Below are positions 35,107 through 47,868 of a DNA stretch of 64,000 nt, in pieces. This stretch comes from Trichaptum fuscoviolaceum (Eukaryota; Basidiomycota; Agaricomycetes; Hymenochaetales; Trichaptaceae). The translations under genes were made by a program, and so were the position numbers. The DNA lies in NCBI GenBank assembly GCA_910574455.1, contig CAJSYZ010000002.1, forward strand, positions 4,365,671 to 4,429,670, read 5' to 3'. The notes beneath the pieces are model-generated. The model made no database searches. It saw only the letters and a program-made list of their open reading frames with translations, and was not told the origin of the DNA. Within the stretch, counting starts at the first letter, position 1; each line of letters opens with the position of its first letter.

Positions 35107-38100
35107 TCAGCCCCACGGGTTCGCATTCACGTTCAGCATCGAGCTCGCCGCCGCGCTCTGCTTCCTCCTCAGACTCCCCCGCCCGTCCCCATTCCCACTC
35201 GCCGCGCCCCCGCCCCCGCCCCGCCCGATCGATAACGGCGGCGGCGTCCACGCGTCCGCCGTACTCCCCCCACTCTCCATCGACTCCAGTCCCAGTCCCG
35301 GCGAGACGAACAGCGACCCATCCGCAGCCCCGAAGGACAGTCCTCCGGCCGGTGCGGACGGCAGAGATACCTGCGACGCTGCGAACGGGTTGAGCATGTC
35401 CGGCGGCAGCTCCGGGGGCGGCGAAGACACCGCGAGCGTCCGCGGAGTCATACTCGAATTGAACGCGCTCATGCCCGACCCCGACCCCGACCCGAGTCCC
35501 AGTCCCGGGCCCACCGGACCCGACAACATCGAAGAAGAAGCACCAAACGCGTCGGAACCTCGGTGGGACGGGAAGGACGTGGATGCACTGGCCAATGAAG
35601 ACGCGGTAGCTCCTGGGCCCGACGAGCCAGGTCCCTGTGACGTCGCAGAAAACGAAAGCCCTCCTGCAGTCGTGCCCGGACCCAAACCCATGCCTGTCCC
35701 ATACGTGTCACCGGTATCCCAGATGCTTCCGCCTGCGCCTCCAAACGTGAGCGTCGCGCTGGAATCTGCCGGCCCAAACCCAGCCCCAAGCCCACCCATT
35801 CTCGACGCCCCGGACATCCCGCCGTATGGCGATCCAAATGACGAGGCTTGATAGCCACCAAACCCATCGTCGTCACCGTCACTCTCCTCCGCTGCCCATG
35901 TATTATTACCGGTGCCACCAAGCCTTGTTCTGCCGAACTCGGATGAAAGGTCGGACACTTCGTCAGTACCTGTGCCGGGTCCGAGTCCGAACCCAAATCC
36001 AGCAGCACCAGAGGAAGAAGTTGATCCGGAGGCTTGTGACGAAGGTGCGTCAGAAAGACTGACTGACCTCCCGTACGCCGACGCGAGGTCCGATCGACCC
36101 TTCCCAAGTCCGAATCCGACCGCCTCATCGAATTCTCCTTCACCATTGAGCCCAGGGGCGCTCGCAACCCGATTGCGCACATGGGAGGTGGGCGTCGCAC
36201 TTCGGTCTCGGTCCGAATTGAAGGACACAGGAGAATCCGTCTTCGATGGCAGAGGCGGCGGTGCGCTCTCCGTTCTTCCCAGAGGTTGGTGCAATGGAAG
36301 TCGGTCTAATGGGAGATGTCTCGGAGCAGGGGCGTGCAATACATCTGCATCAGTACTTGCGGTCCCGCCGGACTTGGCGATAATTTCTTTCATCGCCTCG
36401 ATATTGAACCCCGCACGTGCGGGCACAATATCATCTTCATCAGTCGCCTCATCTCGATCTTCGCTGACCTTGCTTTTCTCATTCGATGGTGAGTTCGAAC
36501 GAGAACCTACTAGCGTGCTCGCTGTATCCCATTGGGTTGAGGGACCTTCCAACCGCTCAGGAAGGCCGTCACCCCCATCATCAACCCCCTTTCCTCCCGA
36601 GCTAGGACCAGGCAGAGGAGAAGCCGTACTAGATGATGAAGATTTCTTTGTATACCAGCTCGTCGATGGAGGTCTCGTGACACTCTTAGCATTCTGATAC
36701 TTCACCTTCTGGTCCTTGCCCTTTCCGCCGCGCGAGAACCACCCCTTCTTCTTCGACGCCTCCTCAGATTCGCGCACGACCATGCGATCTACTTTCATAT
36801 CCGGCTCCTATAGGTTAATCACAGCAGAAGGGTCAGTACCTCGTAAAACATCGATCAAATGACAAAGAAAGAATCGGTGGATTGAGAAAAGCGAAAGATG
36901 AGAGAAAAAGAAAGAAAAAAAGAAACTGCAATAGAAGTTGAAACTTCGTAAAAAAAATAGAGGAGCTCACTTCTGGTTCGTCAAAGTAGTCTGCTGATAC
37001 TGGGAAGCCAAGTTGATCAAGAATGAGTGGCATGAAAGCCCGGTAGCTCATATGTCCCGCAATCTTATCTGTTACGTCGACGTTTTCGAGTCCCGGGATG
37101 TTTAAAACAGGACGCAATCCAGCGATATTCTGTAGGCCAGCGTTTGTAGCGCGAAACAAATAGTTGAGCACCCAATCGTTGCGTGCGAAGCCATTGACAA
37201 ATCTGCCTGACACAACCGAACGAGCTTGAAGCCAAGCAGATCTCGTTGCTGTAAAGGTTGCACCTAGGATAAACACGTCCTGGACAATTCCAAACGCCTT
37301 CTTCCGTGCCAGTTCGAGAAGACAGTAAAAAATCACGCGAGCCCCCAGAGAGAAGCCGATGAGTGTGATGGGTCGTACTCCGAGATGACGACGTATGAGA
37401 ACATCCGCAAGCACGGCACCGGCTGCTTTTGCACGGTCCATCGCATTCGACCACGGGTTATCAATGAGGTAACCAAGTTTTGTGAGCACTAAAATTGGTT
37501 TAAGAATGAGTTGATTATGACCGTCAGAGGTAAACTTACAGATTGGCCATTGTAACGCGGACATTAGAGCAGCCATCACAGTAGTCTGTAGCACAGTTTG
37601 CCCGACTGATGAAAGCACTTCGCTCGTCAGTATCTTGAGAGCGCTACCGGCCTCCCCAAGCATCTCTGGCTCCCATAATACGCTAAAAACATCGCCAACC
37701 ACAGGATCCAACACGCTGAATGGTAAACGTACATCATCCTTCGCTGACGTCATAAACCTACTTACAATCAGACAAAAAAAACCCGTTCCGATAGTATCAA
37801 TACTCACCCGGAAACAGTGACGATGCAGTTAACCCTCTTGTTGTTATGCAAAGGTAATAAATCAAAGGTGCGAACAGAGCGACTCCTACGAGCCATACCG
37901 CGGGCCGCGATGCCAGAACCGGTCAAAGTGCCGGCAGTGGTGATAACAGCCGCACCGCCAGTACCAGCGAGGAATGTTGAAGTCCCAGACAGACCGATGG
38001 CAGTGAAAGCTGTCCCAAATCCAGCGCCTATCATAGGCGCGAGCAAGCCCGCAGACAGTCCGATGACGAGACCACCACCTACAGAAGATATCAGCAGACA

Positions 38101-39356
38101 GCCAAAACCGACAATGTTAGTACCGGCTGACCAATTGTTGCAAGTCCAATCATTGCATATCGACGCCTCTTGGATGATACAGCGCGGCCTTCCATAACCT
38201 CCTTCTGCTCCAGTTTCTCGACGCCTTCCTGAATCTCCAAGGCTTCCGTGACTCGTTGTTCAAATTTCACGATATCTTGCCAGCCTAGCCCAAGCTTGAA
38301 TGCTGTCGCCTCCAGAAGCACTCGTGATCGTGCATCGTACACACTGTCGGCAATGAGAACAAGGAATAAATCGCAAAGAATGGTCCATCGAATATCCAAT
38401 GTTACATTCTTGTCCGCAGCAGATAGAGATGTTGTCACACCAGTAATCGTTTCTGAGGCCTTTGGGAGGACATTGGCTGTTGTTTGGTACGCATGTTGAG
38501 ATGGCGTTGTATGACTCTTTGGGTCAGCTTTCGACTCGTTGGCCGGGTCTGGAAGGGAGCTCAAGTTATCAGTGATATCCTCAGCTTTGCCTTCCTCGGT
38601 TCGTATTCGCTCCGCCTCGGCCTCCTTCCGCGCTTCCTCTTGACCTTTTGCTTCTGCGGGATCATATTCCGGGTTGGCAACCGTATGCGTAGTCATGAGT
38701 GAAGGGACGAGATCAGCAGCTTGTACACCGTGCTCAGCCAAGGACTCAATCATCTTCTGTTCTATCTAATGCATTCAGCCTATATGTCTGCAGACCACGA
38801 GTGATCATCTACCTTGGGTTTCGAGTTCCATGTGATAGTACAGCCGACCCATAATCTTCAGAGCCCATAGCTCCAGTGATTCAATCGCTGGCTTTAACTC
38901 TTTCGCGTTCGCCTTCTTGAAAGCCACAGCCATCTCTCTGGTAAGGAGTGCACATAAGCCCACGTACGCTATGCGCTGCGCTTCGGTGAGCATGTCCTTC
39001 GTGGCCTGCATTTGGCTGAGGGGCGTCATGGCCTTGTCCTCATCGAATAGAAATTTCGTTCGTAGATGTACTTCATCGTTCTCGTTCTCTTCTGTAAGGC
39101 GCAGCCGAGTATACTCGCTCTCATTCGTGTCTTGCTTCTCCCGCCACTCTTGTCCGGAGTAATCAACGTCGATCAAGTTGCCTGTTGCGTTAACGGTCGT
39201 ACTCTTCTCCGGAGTCACGTAGTGATATCGTTTCTTGTCTTCCTCGTCCAAGCCATTCGCGAAGTCGTCGCGCACGACTGGCATATCCTGCCATCCCTCA
39301 TCATCATCGAAGAATGGGTCAGAAGTAGGAGGTTCCGCCGGCTTCGGCACAGGCAT
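35107..39356 (-). CDS. DUF726/TMCO4-type alpha/beta-hydrolase with long disordered tail (Mil1-like)
   Basis: Membrane-associated predicted lipase of the DUF726 family (human TMCO4, yeast Mil1/YFL034W, which binds the AP-1 adaptor). Start MPVPKPAEPPTSDPFFDDDE; acidic N-terminus with EGWQDMPVV. A helical domain follows (TEAQRIAYVGLCALLTREMA), then QKMIESLAEHGVQAADLVPS after an intron, a Gly/Ala-rich hydrophobic hairpin (GGLVIGLSAGLLAPMIGAG) likely to insert in membrane, and the hydrolase core with nucleophile elbow ITLIGFSLGARVIFYCLLEL and DVFILGATFTATRSAW. DUF726 ends near YDAHMSYRAF-type sequence (AGHMSYRAFMPLILDQLGFP). The last ~560 residues (35107-36798) are low-complexity Gly/Ser/Pro-rich and end NANPWG; this tail is far longer than the catalytic part needs. 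About six exons. Confidence 0.9.
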
Positions 39357-39679
39357 AAGGGTAGAGATTGAGTATGCAGCGGTATATGCAGCAGAAGTCG
39401 AGTATCGAGATTGGCACAAAAGTCAAGAGTTAAGCATTTGGTGTAGATATCAGAGGCATGAGGAGAGTGTGCTTGGGGCAGGTAAGAGTGAGGAAGAGGC
39501 ACGGCGTCCTTCGGCACCACTCACGATCGCTCGCGTGTGACATTGCTCAGCCAATAGCCTATTTCAGAATCCAAGGGACAGCACTCCTTCTGTGGATGAA
39601 TTCAGGAGACATGATACAGTATATTATAACACAATGATAGGTAGCAGAACAAATGGACACGGGCGGCTCTATACAAGGA

Positions 39680-40345
39680 TCAAGAACGAGACTTCGACTG
39701 CTCTCGTTCGACAAATTTTTGGCGAGAAGCCTCTTGCTTCCTGACTGCAGCGATCCGCCGCTGTCGTTTCCTACGACCATTGCCTCTCTTCGGTCCCTCG
39801 ACAACAACGGGATCAAGGATGCGCTTCTTGCGCAAAGCTATGCGATCAGCTCGCTCTTTCTCTTTCTTCTTGTCCCGCTTGCGAAGTTTGGGCATAGAAT
39901 TCTTGAGCAAAGCGCCATATGCAGCATGGAACTTGTTCATGTCATTTGGCATCACCTGATTCATGATCAGCGACGGAGGTTGGATCGTAACACGAGAGTA
40001 AGAAGTAGACATGAAAACTCACATGAGTCGATAAATTAATGTCTTTCCCGTTCGTTACGCGAATTAGACACGGATACTCCTTGCCATCGGTTTCCGCCTC
40101 GCTAGTATCCATGGCGCCCCCAGCATCTTCATAAGTCACTGTTATATATCGCATGAGCACGAAGGGTATCTGATAGACTTCCAGGACGTACACCGTTTGT
40201 GTGTTAGCCATACTGACGACCCTTTCTGGTTGGAAGCCTCAAACAGAGAAGCCAAACGCTGTAGAAACTGTAGGTGATGGGTGAGTACAGCGATCGTAGC
40301 GATACCAGGTCAATAACGTACGGAATCGTTATCTACGAGCTGCAT
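39680..40345 (-). CDS. SRP14: Signal recognition particle 14 kDa subunit
   Basis: SRP Alu-domain protein that binds SRP RNA and arrests elongation during ER targeting. Model: 24-nt exon 1 (MQLVDNDS, 40322-40345), intron, FLQRLASLFEASNQKGSSVW, then LTHKRLTYEDAGGAMDTSE across a second intron, EYPCLIRVTNGKDINLSTH, a third intron, VMPNDMNKFHAAYGALLKNS, and a very basic C-terminal tail (KLRKRDKKKEKERADRIALR ... QSKSRS). The KxxFWxxY-type helix FHAAYGALLK and the basic RNA-binding tail are diagnostic. The basic tail is longer than in animals, as seen in fungi. It is head-to-head with GOS1. Confidence 0.94.
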
Positions 40346-40623
40346 GCAAGATAATAGTCGTTTGAGCTCATGGAGAAAGCAATCAGGTGGAATATGTGCT
40401 GTTTCGTGAATGAGGACCGTGTGAGTGGGATACGATTTTGAGACAGCTGAATACCTGAGTATGCCATTGCCAGTGGGCGCTTATTTCACTCACTGCCTAC
40501 TCAGGCAGCCTGAGGAAACGTCATCGCTTTCGTTCAGCAGCTTGAACTTAGCTTGTTCCTTAAAGGACTTGGTTTTCGCAACTTATTACTAGCTTACACG
40601 CGCTTTCAGTGACCCCCTCTCAT
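40346..40623. promoter_or_regulatory. Shared promoter of SRP14 and GOS1
   Basis: 278 bp between divergent start codons of two secretory-pathway genes. No TATA or CCAAT box recognised. An imperfect duplicate (cctactcagg / cagcctgagg) lies near 40495-40515. Confidence 0.5.
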
Positions 40624-41585
40624 ATGTCTAACTACGATGATCTGCGTCGACAATGTCGGACACTGGAATCCAGGCTGGACGCGAAGCTAACGTCCTATTC
40701 AAGGCTTGCAGCAAACATCGGCCGCAGTGATGACCTTGAAGCCAGCGGTTCAAACGATCGGTGGAGAGACATGGAGGAGGAAATTGATGGTCTTCTGGAG
40801 AAAGTGAGAGCACGGTTCTCGCACTGCAAGCCTCATGCTCATGTTTGCGCTTAGTTGAATGAAATGAATGATCAATTGTATATTCTTCTGAACGACACAG
40901 ACTCACCTCCATCACAATCCATGACACGGACTATACAAAGGCATAGGGAAGTACTGTCGGATTATGAGAGGGACTACACCAGGACGAAGGTAACGGAAAA
41001 TTCTCCCTTCAGCTGAGCTTCCGCTGAAACATGTGGCTGCAGGCAAATACGAAAGCGGCTCTAGACCGTGCAAACTTGCTTTCCGGAGTCAGGAATGACA
41101 TCGAGTAAGTAGATCAACATGTTCTTCGCACAGGCACCGGGCTGATGGCTCCAACTTTGCTTCAAACAGTGCATACAAATCCTCCGCGGCAGAAGCCCTT
41201 CTGTCAGAACGCGGCCACATTGACAACTCTCATCGCATGACGGATGATATTCTCAAGTACGGGATCTACACTGCCGATTATGCTTGAGTTTACATGTGCT
41301 AAATTGTGTTCTCAAACAGCCAAGCATATGAGACTCGAGCGGAGTTTGGTAGACAACGGTCGTCACTAGCTGGGATTAATACTCGGATGATGGGTGTTAT
41401 CAGTGAGCACCGCCGACCGATGTTTTTTATTTTCTGAAAGCCAATAATCTCCGCGATCAGGTACAATGCCGGGAATAAATAGTCTAATCTCTATGATCAG
41501 GTCCAGAAGGCGGCGCGACTCGATAATTATGGGTTGTGTCATTGGGCTTTGCTTAGTCCTTTTACTGAGTTACATGACGCGCTGA
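40624..41585 (+). CDS. GOS1: Golgi Qb-SNARE Gos1/GOSR1 (GS28)
   Basis: SNARE for ER-Golgi and intra-Golgi vesicle fusion. Start MSNYDDLRRQCRTLESRLDA at 40624. The N-terminal three-helix Habc region continues DMEEEIDGLLEK, joined by an intron to LNEMNDQLYILLND, then MTRTIQRHREVLSDYERDYT. The SNARE motif follows: EALLSERGHIDNSHRMTDDI and QAYETRAEFGRQRSSLAGIN, with the zero-layer Gln in FGRQRSS. The C-terminal membrane anchor is SIIMGCVIGLCLVLLLSYMT, ending at the TGA at 41585. Six or more small exons. Tail-anchored topology and length (about 225 aa) are normal. Confidence 0.93.
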
Positions 41586-41740
41586 GCTTTTTTAGGGATA
41601 TCTTGAACTATTTTACACATGCTATGGAATAATGCTAATTGTCCTTACTGAACAGTGGAATGCGGAGTATGGACCCCTATTATACAAGTGTAGCGGCATC
41701 AGGGTAGGTGTTAAAGTTGTTTCGTCCAAGAGGATGGAAA

Positions 41741-44700
41741 TCAAACCTCGGTTTCAACATCAGGTTGGCGTGACTTCATTCTAAATCTGTCCTTGACCTT
41801 GTGGCCTACCTCCTCGATGTTATTGCCCAGCCATTTAGCTGTTCGAGCAGGTTTGACTTGCATGATTCCACGATGCTGCTGGTGAAGTTCCTTCTCATGC
41901 TGTTTCCACTTGCGCAGCTTTGCCATCAAACCAGTTCCTTCGTTGTCGCTAGTATCCGATTCCTCCTCGCCTTGGTCATCCGCATAAGGACCATCTGTGC
42001 CCTCTTCGACTTTCACGTCGCCTTCGTCAACCTCTGTGTTCGGACCTGGTGTGGCCTTTCCACCTCCGCCCTGTTCTCCCACCTTCTCTTGGAGACCGAC
42101 TGTGTCGCGGCGGTCTACCTCGTCCCATACTCGCTTCTGCGCAGGATCATGCGTATTCATCACTTTCTCGTGGGATTCCGCAATTCCCGGCTGGAACGTT
42201 AGCTCAACTCGCACCGTGCCTATTCGCTTGTAGCCTTCCGCGCCTTGATTCCACAAGCGAAGATCACCATCCGGTGGAACGTAGTTCTGCTTGAGTCTAG
42301 AGTATTCGTTTGATTTGAAAAGAGCAACTTCGTTGCTCTTGTCCTCGTTATCCACTACGTCACGCAACCACAGGACAGCCATGCCCTCTTTACCCACTCC
42401 AAGACCATGAGTGTTTTTGAAGGTCATTATCAGAGCTGAACTATATCTCTGGTGAACAGGCAGAACTAAAGGCTCTTCCTCCGCATGCCAGACGATGTCA
42501 CCGTTATTATCGCGACTCGAGGCCTTCCTTGAGAATTTATCCGAGGACGAGGAAGTCTTGAATTTGACTTCGCAGGACTGGAGCGTTGAAATGACAGATT
42601 CCCGGTCGTCGCCACTAGGGGTCACATTCACTTTGCGAACAATGAGTGTCCCAACGTCGAAACCAAGCAAATTCGGAGGCAGTGTTGCTTTCACCGGCCG
42701 AAACAAAACGGAAACACGAGCAGACCCATATCCCAGGCCACTTTCCAACGGGAAAAACCGAGTGATCTCAGATGCGTGCACCAGTAAATCGGAAAGCTGC
42801 AGTGTCCGTAAGATGGCAGAATTGATAAAGAGACGAGACTTTTGGGACGAACCTTCATGAAGATGATGCCAAGAATGACATCCTCTTCTCTCATACGGGA
42901 GTCTCGGACAACAACGCTCACATGCGATGCACGCCAATCTCGAATGAATCTTTCAGTTCCAGCATTGAATGTTGGGGAAGATGTTATGGGTTTGACTCGA
43001 GTTGAATAGACCTAATAGAAGTATAATAAGTAAGATACTATTATAAAGAAATGAAAATGTGTTTCACAAGGTTATCATTGATCGCGCTGGGGGCCAGTGA
43101 AGCACATCAGATCTGATATAGTATACTGCTTTCTGGGAGTAGCTCACATTGTGCAATACGATGAAGGAAGATGTCCGCCCTCCTCTTGTTCTACCCCGTC
43201 ATCATCTTGTCCCTTTTCTCCTTCCTTTCTTCCACTTCCAAGCACTGACTTTTCGCGACCTTCTGTCCGAATTTTAAGCTCACGAATTTCGTGTATCTGG
43301 ACGCTCAAGATTCCGCTCGGCCAATCTGGATCTGGGGGGGTTACCAAAACAGCTGCTTCAATGTCATCTAAAGCAACTGCTCGTGCTTCACGGAAGTCTG
43401 GGTCGTGTGCTTTGAGGTCTTCTGGAATAGCTGGGTCGGACCCATCAGTCGCGAGCTTTCCGTTCGGGGTCAACTTGGTATAGTAGCCAACAGTATATTC
43501 CAGGGAGCCCGGGCAATGTTCTGAGTCCGGACTCCGTAAGGGTGATATGTGACGTCCTGGAGTATTCTTACTGCGGATAAGATCTGGATTGGCGTATAAC
43601 TAAGTTAGGTGATACTGAAAGTGTTGAGTATCTTACCGAGTATTTCAATGTCGACATAACCCAGCATATCGTCCTAAACAACAAGTATGAGACTATCTTT
43701 AGAACGGTCAAAAAAATTTCATACAGCACTTGCGCGATCCGAGTCCCATATCTGCAAACTTAGCTTTTCCTTTATTTTCACTGCATTGACATCAAGTAAG
43801 ATTGCAGTTGTTTCTTCGAAGCAAGGATTGAGGTCTGCGAAGACGATACGAGTGCTGTACAAAGGTTTTCCCTGACGGGAATACGCCACAGTCACATATG
43901 GATCTGCGAGGTCGAAGTCTGTGAGATAGGCATTATACACCATCAGAAGAAATCTCGAAATCGAGCGTTTTGGAAAGGATATGAGATATGCGGGACCCAC
44001 CTGATGAGCCTCTTGTATCCATCTTTTTCAAGCCCATTGCTCGGTGTATGTGAACGATTATCACACCAATGGCATCCGTCTCTATTTTGAATGTCTGTGG
44101 TTAATACTAACATCACGAAGGTATCGTATAGGCGCACCCTTTTTTATGTCATCTCCGCTGATGAGCTGCTGCAAATCGAGGGTTAGACTTCGTGGAGCTA
44201 CATACTCTGCACAAGCCGCGTCGATCGACTTCGAGATGAATGAGGATAGTACCGGGATGTTCATAATGTTCGGTAGAGACTCTGACATAGGTACAACGGA
44301 AATAGAAATTTTTGGCAGCCCCATTAGCGTTACCAGCGTTGTCTTCACACTAAATGATATTAGTTGATTAGAAGTTTTGGAGCTGTTTATTCACTTACAA
44401 CGGTGGATCTGGTATGAGCTCCATTCTATGTCACATTTTCGATCATTTTTGAATGTTTGAGCAACATACAGGTGACAGATAGAGCAGGCCCGGGGTATTA
44501 AAGCTTACCTTACGCGAGCCGTCCCGGACACGCCTGTCAGCTCCACCCATACAGCTATAGAGGGCACTCATTTATTCGCAGACCACCAAAAACACAGTAT
44601 GAGCTCACGAAGATTAAATTCATAAACGCCTTTCAGCCCAAGAAAGAATTCAATAAGGAGGCTGCACACAGACTAGTTAACTTTGTGTATTTCAAGTCGT

Positions 44701-46064
44701 CATATTAAACACGCTTACTGAGCATTATGAGCCTTCGTACTCGCTTTGGCACCACTTGGAAGGGCGCGATACATATACGATAGTTCGATATTCTGTGAAA
44801 CGCCGTGTTGTCAGCAAAAAGATAATTTTTGACTGTACTGACGTTTCTTACTACATGGTTTCGGGTAAGCCTACTTTTGACTGTTTCATCCAGCCTACTG
44901 AGTGCGTCATCCTCGTCAGAATCCGGAAGGGACCGTATGGATGTGACTCGCATGGGGTGAGTGCCTTGACCTAGGTCTGCTACACGAACCGAATGCTGAA
45001 GGCGAGTTTTTAGAAAGTTATATTGGATTTAACAAATATGACGCACAATAAATTTCGGCACGCTGGCTTGCATAATGTCTTCGAGCATATCTACCCCGGA
45101 GTTGAACCTGGTCACGTTTCAGTCAGAAATCATATGACATGCAAAGGAACAAAACCTACAAATCCGGATTGATTATAGGCCATACTCCTCGTAAAACAGC
45201 ATTAAGCCATTCTGCGCTTTCTTTAATGCGCTCTCTAACATCCACCTTCCCATCTTCGTTTCTGTCTTGGCCAGCTGCCATTCCACGAACTCTTTCCGAA
45301 TCCCAAACACGATCCGCGAAATCTTCGGCAGACTGGTTATTCAAAGCGAACAGCAATATGAACGAAAAAATCGTAGGGGGAAGTAGTGAGGCAATGATGA
45401 AGATGAGAGAACCAATGTACTTGTGATCAGGGAAAATGACATCGCGTCTCGATGCGATCCGTAGGAGTGTTAAGAAGGCATAAGCGAAAATTGGGAAGCC
45501 AATGTAGGCTATTGTAATCTTCTTCACTGCTGATTTAGCTAGGGATAGGACATACGACCTATGCGCTGACCAGTCTGCAGGACATCAAAAAAGGAGGTTA
45601 GTTTGAACCTTCTACTGAACAGTATCATGTTAATGGACAATACCGGGTGGAGGATAGTCCATTGACAAGATATTCTCCCCTGTTGCATCCATTTCCTTCG
45701 CATCGCCTCCATGCTTTATCATCTGTGAATAACGTGGGTTCAGCAACTTTTCAAGGGTACAACTGTGCGATACGACTTACGGTATCTTCACCAGTGACAG
45801 GATCCTGAAAGCCCCAGCGTCGGTTTAGCAAGTGCGGGTATTCTAAGCACTGCAACTCACGATGGCCTGGACCTCCTCCCCTTTCGACATCTGTTTAGCT
45901 GCCATCTCTGTGGCATCTTGCTCTTTTTTCTGGTCCTCGTTGTTCCTTCCGACTAATCGTCTTGCCTTCGCTTCCGTCGCGCCTGATGGGTCAAGTATGC
46001 TCCTTAGAGCAACCTTCGGCACAGGGTTCTTCCCCGAGTAGACCTCGGTCGCTTTGTGCGACAT
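41741..46064 (-). CDS. SMP/C2-domain lipid-transfer protein (Mug190/tricalbin-like)
   Basis: Predicted ER membrane-contact-site protein. Start MSHKATEVYSGKNPVPKVAL at 46064. A membrane hairpin is visible at about 45340-45430 (YIGSLIFIIASLLPPTIFSF). Next comes ESAEWLNAVLRGVWPIINPD, the start of an SMP lipid-transfer domain, with MRVTSIRSLPDSDEDDALSR and MGLPKISISVVPMSESLPNI in the domain body. C2 domains follow: YNAYLTDFDLADPYVTVAYS with NPCFEETTAILLDVNAVKIK, LSVQIHEIRELKIRTE further on, and FDVGTLIVRKVNVTPSG near 42650. The C-terminus is acidic, then basic, ending QPDVETEV. About 1,150 aa with roughly ten introns. S. pombe Mug190 has the same architecture. Lipid cargo unknown. Confidence 0.85.
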
Positions 46065-46351
46065 ATCTGAGGTTGTGTTATCGACAGTGTCGAAGTCCGT
46101 TGGTTGTAGTAGGAGCGTAAGAGTGCGTTGAATGTGCCAGGCTTCATGTGAGTTTCCTAATGACGTCGATCGGAGTATTTAACTTTAACCTCTCCGAGTT
46201 GTCTATATTTAGCACAACTTTAATCTGACACTGTAGTGACTGCCAGTGTACAGTCTGACTACTCACTTCATTCGAGATAAGGTGATTAACAGCTACAACT
46301 TGACACAGTACTGTACACCATTGGAATGCAGATCTATGCCTCTCGATCTCC

Positions 46352-47868
46352 TCAATTCTTTCTGTCGCACAGGCCAAGAAGAACATTACAGACATTCTGC
46401 CCTATGCATTTGAGATTATAGCCTCTGCCATAAGGTGATTAGAGCCAGCTCATCAGAAATGTACACAGAATCGAAGGAGCAAAACCTACCCCTCCATCAC
46501 AAAAAGAGTCGGTTTATTGATTTTAGCAATGATTTCCCCGATATTCTTATATCCATCAGTTGTCAGTCTGAAATCGCTTATTGGATCTCCTTCATGCGTA
46601 TCTACACCGAGACTAAAGGATAGATTGTTAAGAAAGCGATCAAACTTAAGTCCATAGACCTTCTCACCTAACGATGACATATGAAGGGTCGAAATGAACT
46701 ATTTTCGCTACTGCAAGGCTCAACGTAGAGCAATAATTGGCATCAACAGTGCCCCTTGGAAGAGGATAGTTGATGTTAAATCCAAGGCCGTTGCCCACTC
46801 CGCTCTCTTCTGCGCAGCCAGTAAAATCTAAGAAGCTAAAATGAGCAATAAACCAAAACACTGACTTGATCAAGTCGACATACATGGATAGTCGTCTTCA
46901 GCATGCAGTGAGACGTATAAGACAGACGGGTCATCATAGAATGCTTTCTGTGCTGCAAAAATCATACGTCAAGTGTGAACAAACTAGTTCGTGTGCTCAC
47001 ACCCGTTTCCATGGTGGTAATCAATGTCCAGTATTGCTATGCGTGATGGGTCCGTCTGTGAAATAGAATCTTGAAGGAAGCGAGCAGTGACAGCTACATT
47101 ATTGATGTAGCAATAACCTCCGCTTAAAGAGGGTGCGGCATGATGCCCAGGTGGGCGACTACAGGCTCTGACATGGTAGCTTAGGAGGAACGTCGGTCAC
47201 ATCTTACTCACCAGAGAGCGAAGGCGCCTCCATCCTTAGGACGAGATAGCAGATATTTCGCGGCTGAGAGTGCGACTCTCGCAGACGCTAGCGTAGATTT
47301 AAAGGTATCTAAGCCTGCTCATTGAACATCAAAAGCTCAAATTCTGGACAAAGAAAAACAAATACAAACCCTTCGTAATCGGGCAGCTCAGGTCAAAACA
47401 GTACAAACCTAAGCGAGGTGAGTGAGCGACTTAGAAGTATCCATGTTTATCCTAACCGGCTCTAGCAATTGGATGGAGTTTGCTAGGATCCTTAGGCTTT
47501 CCGAAGAGCAGAGATGGACGAGGGAACGTGTCGGGTAGAACAGCAACCTGAAGAGGCAGTGTAGAAAATATAAACCTTCGGTAAAATGGTAGTCGTACCT
47601 CGTCCCCGCCTGCCTTAACCCAATCATCATATGCCGTTTCGAGATAATGGAGATAATCTGCGGTATGAATCCTCAAGCAGCACTCCTTCACATCGAGATT
47701 AAAATCGAGTTCATTGCAGAGATCGAATTGACCACTGGAGGATGTCTCCAACGTTTCCTTGATAAGTTGCACGCGCGATGGACTTTCAAAGTACGGAACT
47801 AGATTGCCAGAGAGAATCTCATAGGGAGGATTGTGACACAGGCAGTCGTCGTGAAAAAATACCTTCAT
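46352..47868 (-). CDS. Histone-deacetylase-family amidohydrolase (acetylpolyamine amidohydrolase-like)
   Basis: Zn-dependent deacetylase of the arginase/HDAC fold, closest in style to bacterial acetylpolyamine amidohydrolases and class II HDACs. Start MKVFFHDDCLCHNPPYEILS at 47868, then CCLRIHTADYLHYLETAYDD and LPDTFPRPSLLFGKPKDPSK. Catalytic segments appear in order: CSRPPGHHAAPSLSGGYCYI (His-His charge relay), RIAILDIDYHHGNG (Zn ligands Asp and His), QKAFYDDPSVLYVSLHAEDD, VGNGLGFNINYPLPRGTVDA, LGVDTHEGDPISDFRL (third Zn ligand Asp) and VMEGGYNLKCIGQNV (Gly-Gly-Tyr). It ends GLCDRKN at 46352. GEGG is completed across an intron. The substrate could be acetylated polyamines or proteins. Complete and likely active. 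Confidence 0.93.

Noticed and set aside
35912..36697. 261-codon open frame antisense to the DUF726 tail (also 153 codons at 35390-35851)
   Set aside because: Low-complexity mirror of a Ser/Gly/Pro-rich coding strand; no independent start context or family resemblance.
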